NCBI GenBank assembly: GCA_963834715.1 | Contig: CAWIDE010000018.1 | Location: 1-64,000, forward strand | Reading direction: 5' to 3' | From: CAVSUZ01 sp963834715 | Lineage (GTDB): Bacteria > Pseudomonadota > Alphaproteobacteria > Acetobacterales > Acetobacteraceae | Length of the DNA stretch: 64,000 bases | Shown here: positions 61,808 to 64,000 of the stretch, in pieces | Numbering within the stretch: the first letter of the stretch is position 1 | Layout: each line of letters begins with the position of its first letter | Made by a program: the position numbers and the translations under genes | The notes under the pieces: generated by a model | The model's input: the letters and a program-made list of their open reading frames with translations, nothing else | Databases searched by the model: none | What the model was told of the DNA's origin: nothing

Positions 61808-62158
61808 ATGGCAGGGCGAAGGCACATTCTGGTGGTTGAGGACGAGATCCTGGTCGCGGACGTGATCCTCGAGGCGCTGGAGGAGACGTATGCGGCCAGT
61901 CACGTCAGCGACGTCGAGATAGCACTTGAACGGTTGGGTAAGGGTGGGATCGACCTGATGCTGCTCGACTGCTCGTTGGCGGGAGGGTCTGCCGACGCCC
62001 TGATCCGGGAGGCGGACCAGGCGCGCGTCCCGATTGTTCTGATGTCCGGCGACCCGGAGATGGCGGACCGTATCGGCAGCGGCCGCAAGTTCGTTTTAAA
62101 ACCGTTTACGCTGTCTGTGCTGCGCGGTACGATCGCCGAGCTGGTTCCACCTGGCTGA
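61808..62158 (+). CDS. Single-domain response regulator (CheY-like)
   Basis: This 116-residue receiver domain has the acidic pair in ILVVEDEILVADVILEAL, the phosphorylated Asp in DLMLLDCSLAGGSADALI, the Ser/Thr in VLMSGDPE and the Lys in KFVLKPFTLSVLRG. No output domain is attached, so it acts through protein contacts or as a phosphate relay. Its 3' end overlaps the convergent response regulator gene by 53 bases. No histidine kinase is in the window. Confidence 0.9.
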   Translation: MAGRRHILVVEDEILVADVILEALEETYAASHVSDVEIALERLGKGGIDLMLLDCSLAGGSADALIREADQARVPIVLMSGDPEMADRIGSGRKFVLKPFTLSVLRGTIAELVPPG

Positions 62159-62543
62159 TCATCCGATCCACGATTGAGAGAAGGGTGCCGGCGGCGACAG
62201 GCTTGGCGAGGAAGGCCTCCCCATCGTTCGGGCGATCGAGGCCGCTGAGGAAGAGCACCGGCAGATCCGGCCGCATGCGACGGGCGGTTGCCGCGAGCCG
62301 GCGCCCGTCCATACCCGGCATCATCATGTCGGTGACGAGGAGCCGTATGTCCGGCCGGCAATCCAGCACGGCCACGGCCTGCTCCCCGCTTTCAGCCTCC
62401 AGCACGAAGAGCGGTAGTTCGCGCAACAGATCGGCCAGGCTTTCGCGCACCAGCGGGTCGTCGTCCACCAACAGAACGGCAGGCAGGTCGCAACCCGAAG
62501 CGGCCTTGGTGGTTTCTGTCATGTGCGAACACGGTTCCGTCAT
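62106..62543 (-). CDS. Single-domain response regulator, convergent with its neighbour
   Basis: The ATG at 62543 gives 145 residues (an ATG at 62522 is an alternative). The receiver motifs are AVLLVDDDPLVRESLADLL, LLVTDMMMPGMDGRRLAAT and AFLAKPVAAGTLLSIVDRM. Text resembles receivers that follow hybrid histidine kinases in alphaproteobacteria. The last 17 codons overlap the end of the opposite gene, so each 3' end is antisense to the other. Confidence 0.88.
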   Translation of the reverse strand: MTEPCSHMTETTKAASGCDLPAVLLVDDDPLVRESLADLLRELPLFVLEAESGEQAVAVLDCRPDIRLLVTDMMMPGMDGRRLAATARRMRPDLPVLFLSGLDRPNDGEAFLAKPVAAGTLLSIVDRMISQVEPARRSYRAAQTA

Positions 62544-62799
62544 TAAGGAGGCCCCAGAATGCAGGAGAATTCTTAATAAGGACTTAGCGATGTATGCGGT
62601 CACAGTCTGGTCACAGTTGGCGTGAGCAGCGGCGCGGAATGTGGCGTGGACTGGCGACGATGATGAGCGACGGCGCAAATGTTGAGTGCTGTTTCAGGAT
62701 TTTTCCGCGCCGGATCGTCGTTGACGTGTGCGGTGCGGCGTTAGTCCCGCGCTATGGTGCTGGTGGAGGCGTCGATTGGGGACACATTTTGCGATTCCA
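62544..62799. other. Spacer with no recognised gene
   Basis: About 250 bases between the response regulator start and the Ner-like gene's 3' end. A ribosome-binding-site-like AGGAGG occurs near 62550 on the plus strand, but no protein frame of known type follows it. Promoter elements for the response regulator are expected here but I cannot define them. Confidence 0.4.
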
Positions 62800-63063
62800 T
62801 CACTTTCGCGTGCGGGCGCGTGGGAGCCCGTGCGGATCGTAACAACTCGGCCAGATCGCTTGGGGTGGGAGCTCGAGTTCCTTGGCGATGATGGCTTCCA
62901 TGGTCGGCCAGGATCGCTTCAATGCCTTGCCGGCAGCGGTGGGATGGTAGCCATTAGCGACGGAAAGCCCAGCCAAGGTAAGGCCGCGCTTTTTCAGGGC
63001 GGCCAGCACATCGGCGGGATGCCAATCGGATGTGGATGGCGAAGGGGATTGCACCTCATTCAT
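62800..63063 (-). CDS. Ner-like/SfsB-type DNA-binding protein
   Basis: The ATG at 63063 (MNEVQSPSPSTSDWHPADVL) gives 87 residues. The domain DWHPADVLAALKKRGLTLAG, then NGYHPTAAGKALKRSWPTME and PPQAIWPSCYDP is the Ner/Nlp/SfsB helix-turn-helix family found in Mu-like phages and as chromosomal regulators. Ner represses early transcription in transposable phages. It faces the LexA-like repressor gene across a 133-base divergent spacer, the arrangement of a phage immunity region, but no phage transposition genes follow it here. Confidence 0.8.
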   Translation of the reverse strand: MNEVQSPSPSTSDWHPADVLAALKKRGLTLAGLSVANGYHPTAAGKALKRSWPTMEAIIAKELELPPQAIWPSCYDPHGLPRARTRK

Positions 63064-63196
63064 TGCGGGTGGAAAATTCTGTTTGCAGACAAGCAACGAA
63101 AAGTGCGATGAAAGAGTGTAGGACGAACGGGAGCCCGTCCGCAAAGTGTCGGTAGCGCGACGGGTTTCGTATCTGTTGTGAGGCTGGAGGGGGAAG

Positions 63197-63943
63197 ATGG
63201 CGCGCCGCAAGGACGAAGAGCCGCAACCTCAGTCCGGCGAACGGCTGGCTGACCGTGCGGACTTTGCTGGCCGGCTACAAGTTATCTTGCGCCACTGGCC
63301 CAGTGCCGACCGGCTGGCGCGGGCAGTTGGCGTATCGCCGTCTGCATTTAGGAAGTGGCTGAAGGGGGAAGCTGAGCCGAGCCGGGAGCGGCTGGTCGCG
63401 CTGGCGGATGCGGCCGGCGTTGGGGTTGCGTGGCTGGCCCGGGGGGAGGGGCCACAGCCGACTATTCAGGATACTCGTGGGGATGGCAGGGCGGCGAAGA
63501 AGGGCGGCTTTGGGGTGCTGGATCCGGAGCGCTTCGTGCTTCTGCCGAAACAGGCAGAGTCGGCTGCGGCGGGCTCCGGGACGCCGCCGCCTGTTACGCG
63601 CAGCGAATTCATCGCGTTCTCGCACGGATGGATCCGCGAGACGTTCCATTTGGAGCCTGACGAAATAATGCTGGAGACGGCAGTGGGGGAATCGATGCAC
63701 CCGACACTGTCAGACCAGGATTTGCTGCTGGTCGATAGCAGCGACCGCAAGCTGCGGGAATTCGGCGTTTATATTCTGGAATATGCCGGCGAGCGCTTGG
63801 TGAAGCGGGTGCAGCGCAAGCTGGACGGGTCATTGCTGCTGATCAGCGACAACGCGATTTACGAGCCTGAGCGGATTCCGCCGGAGCGGGCTGGCGAGGT
63901 GGTGGTGATCGGGCGGGTGGTTTGGTGCGCGGGGCGGATCTAA
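63197..63943 (+). CDS. Phage-type/LexA-like repressor (XRE helix-turn-helix plus S24 peptidase)
   Basis: This 248-residue protein begins with a helix-turn-helix (ADRLARAVGVSPSAFRKWLKG). A linker leads to an S24-type self-cleaving domain: the catalytic Ser is in VGESMHPTLSDQDLLLVD and the Lys in ERLVKRVQRKLDGSLLLISD. Such repressors bind divergent operators and are inactivated after DNA damage. The gene is divergent from the Ner-like regulator. A typical Ala-Gly cleavage site is not obvious, so it may not autocleave. Confidence 0.88.
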   Translation: MARRKDEEPQPQSGERLADRADFAGRLQVILRHWPSADRLARAVGVSPSAFRKWLKGEAEPSRERLVALADAAGVGVAWLARGEGPQPTIQDTRGDGRAAKKGGFGVLDPERFVLLPKQAESAAAGSGTPPPVTRSEFIAFSHGWIRETFHLEPDEIMLETAVGESMHPTLSDQDLLLVDSSDRKLREFGVYILEYAGERLVKRVQRKLDGSLLLISDNAIYEPERIPPERAGEVVVIGRVVWCAGRI

Positions 63944-64000
63944 TCGGCCCGGCCTGACCGAAAAGTGTTCGGATCCATGGGAGGGTGCACTTTCCAAGCA

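Overview
The window is 64 kb of GC-rich DNA from an alphaproteobacterium. The best guess is a member of the Acetobacteraceae/Rhodospirillales. This rests on base composition, ATGA-overlapping operons, the SDR–uvrC–pgsA–mobB–moaD–moaE neighbourhood, DUF1489 and DUF1989 proteins, a cisplatin-type ATP-dependent DNA ligase and an AtuA-type gene pair. No 16S gene is present, so the assignment is an inference.

Layout. (1) 1–3.5 kb: two HlyD/EmrA-like adaptors and an EmrB-like MFS pump in one operon. (2) 3.8–6.7 kb: a decayed CYP102-type P450–reductase fusion and a frameshifted FixJ-like regulator, with an IS21-end-like scrap between them. (3) 7.06–8.47 kb: an IS256-family element with inverted repeats and a broken transposase. 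(4) 8.49–23.08 kb: a defective integrative element. It has a phage-like packaging module (HNH, large terminase, TerS-like protein), a replication module (22-bp iterons, winged-helix protein, P4-type primase, DEAD helicase, DNA methyltransferase, excisionase-like protein) and a frameshifted tyrosine integrase. It is bounded by the 3' ends of two different tRNA genes, tRNA-Met on the left and tRNA-Lys on the right. Two intact-ended insertion sequences sit inside it: an IS1380-family element that splits the winged-helix gene (4-bp CTAG duplication) and an IS66-family element (8-bp AGATCGCT duplication) that carries a passenger gene. A decayed HicB/HicA toxin–antitoxin pair lies just outside the right end.

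(5) 23.4–29.8 kb: a sugar or polyol locus with an aldolase-like barrel protein, a Tat-exported binding protein, two ABC permeases and an FGGY kinase, but no ATPase. It contains the scar of a second kinase. (6) 29.8–39.4 kb: housekeeping and catabolic genes (DUF1989, a His/Lys-rich exported micropeptide, DUF1489, ATP-dependent DNA ligase, PepN, LLM oxidoreductase, AtuA pair, pteridine-reductase-like SDR). (7) 39.8–46.3 kb: uvrC, pgsA, mobB, a lipoprotein, moaD, moaE, gltX and a RidA-family gene. (8) 46.4–53.4 kb: xseB, rhodanese, cysteine synthase, sterol-desaturase-like protein, beta-propeller, O-antigen-ligase-like protein, ferritin-like protein and a hydrolase. (9) 53.8–58.8 kb: a sulfur-mobilisation operon of cysE, two cysteine desulfurases, a 2Fe-2S ferredoxin and mnmA, followed by tRNA-Met and a dodecin. 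(10) 59–64 kb: an MHS transporter, two tail-to-tail single-domain response regulators and a divergent Ner-like/LexA-like regulator pair of phage style.

At least a dozen genes have single-base reading-frame breaks. They include gltX, which is normally essential, so part of the apparent gene decay may be indel error in the sequence. The mobile region shows independent real decay: two IS insertions, mismatched tRNA ends and missing structural genes.
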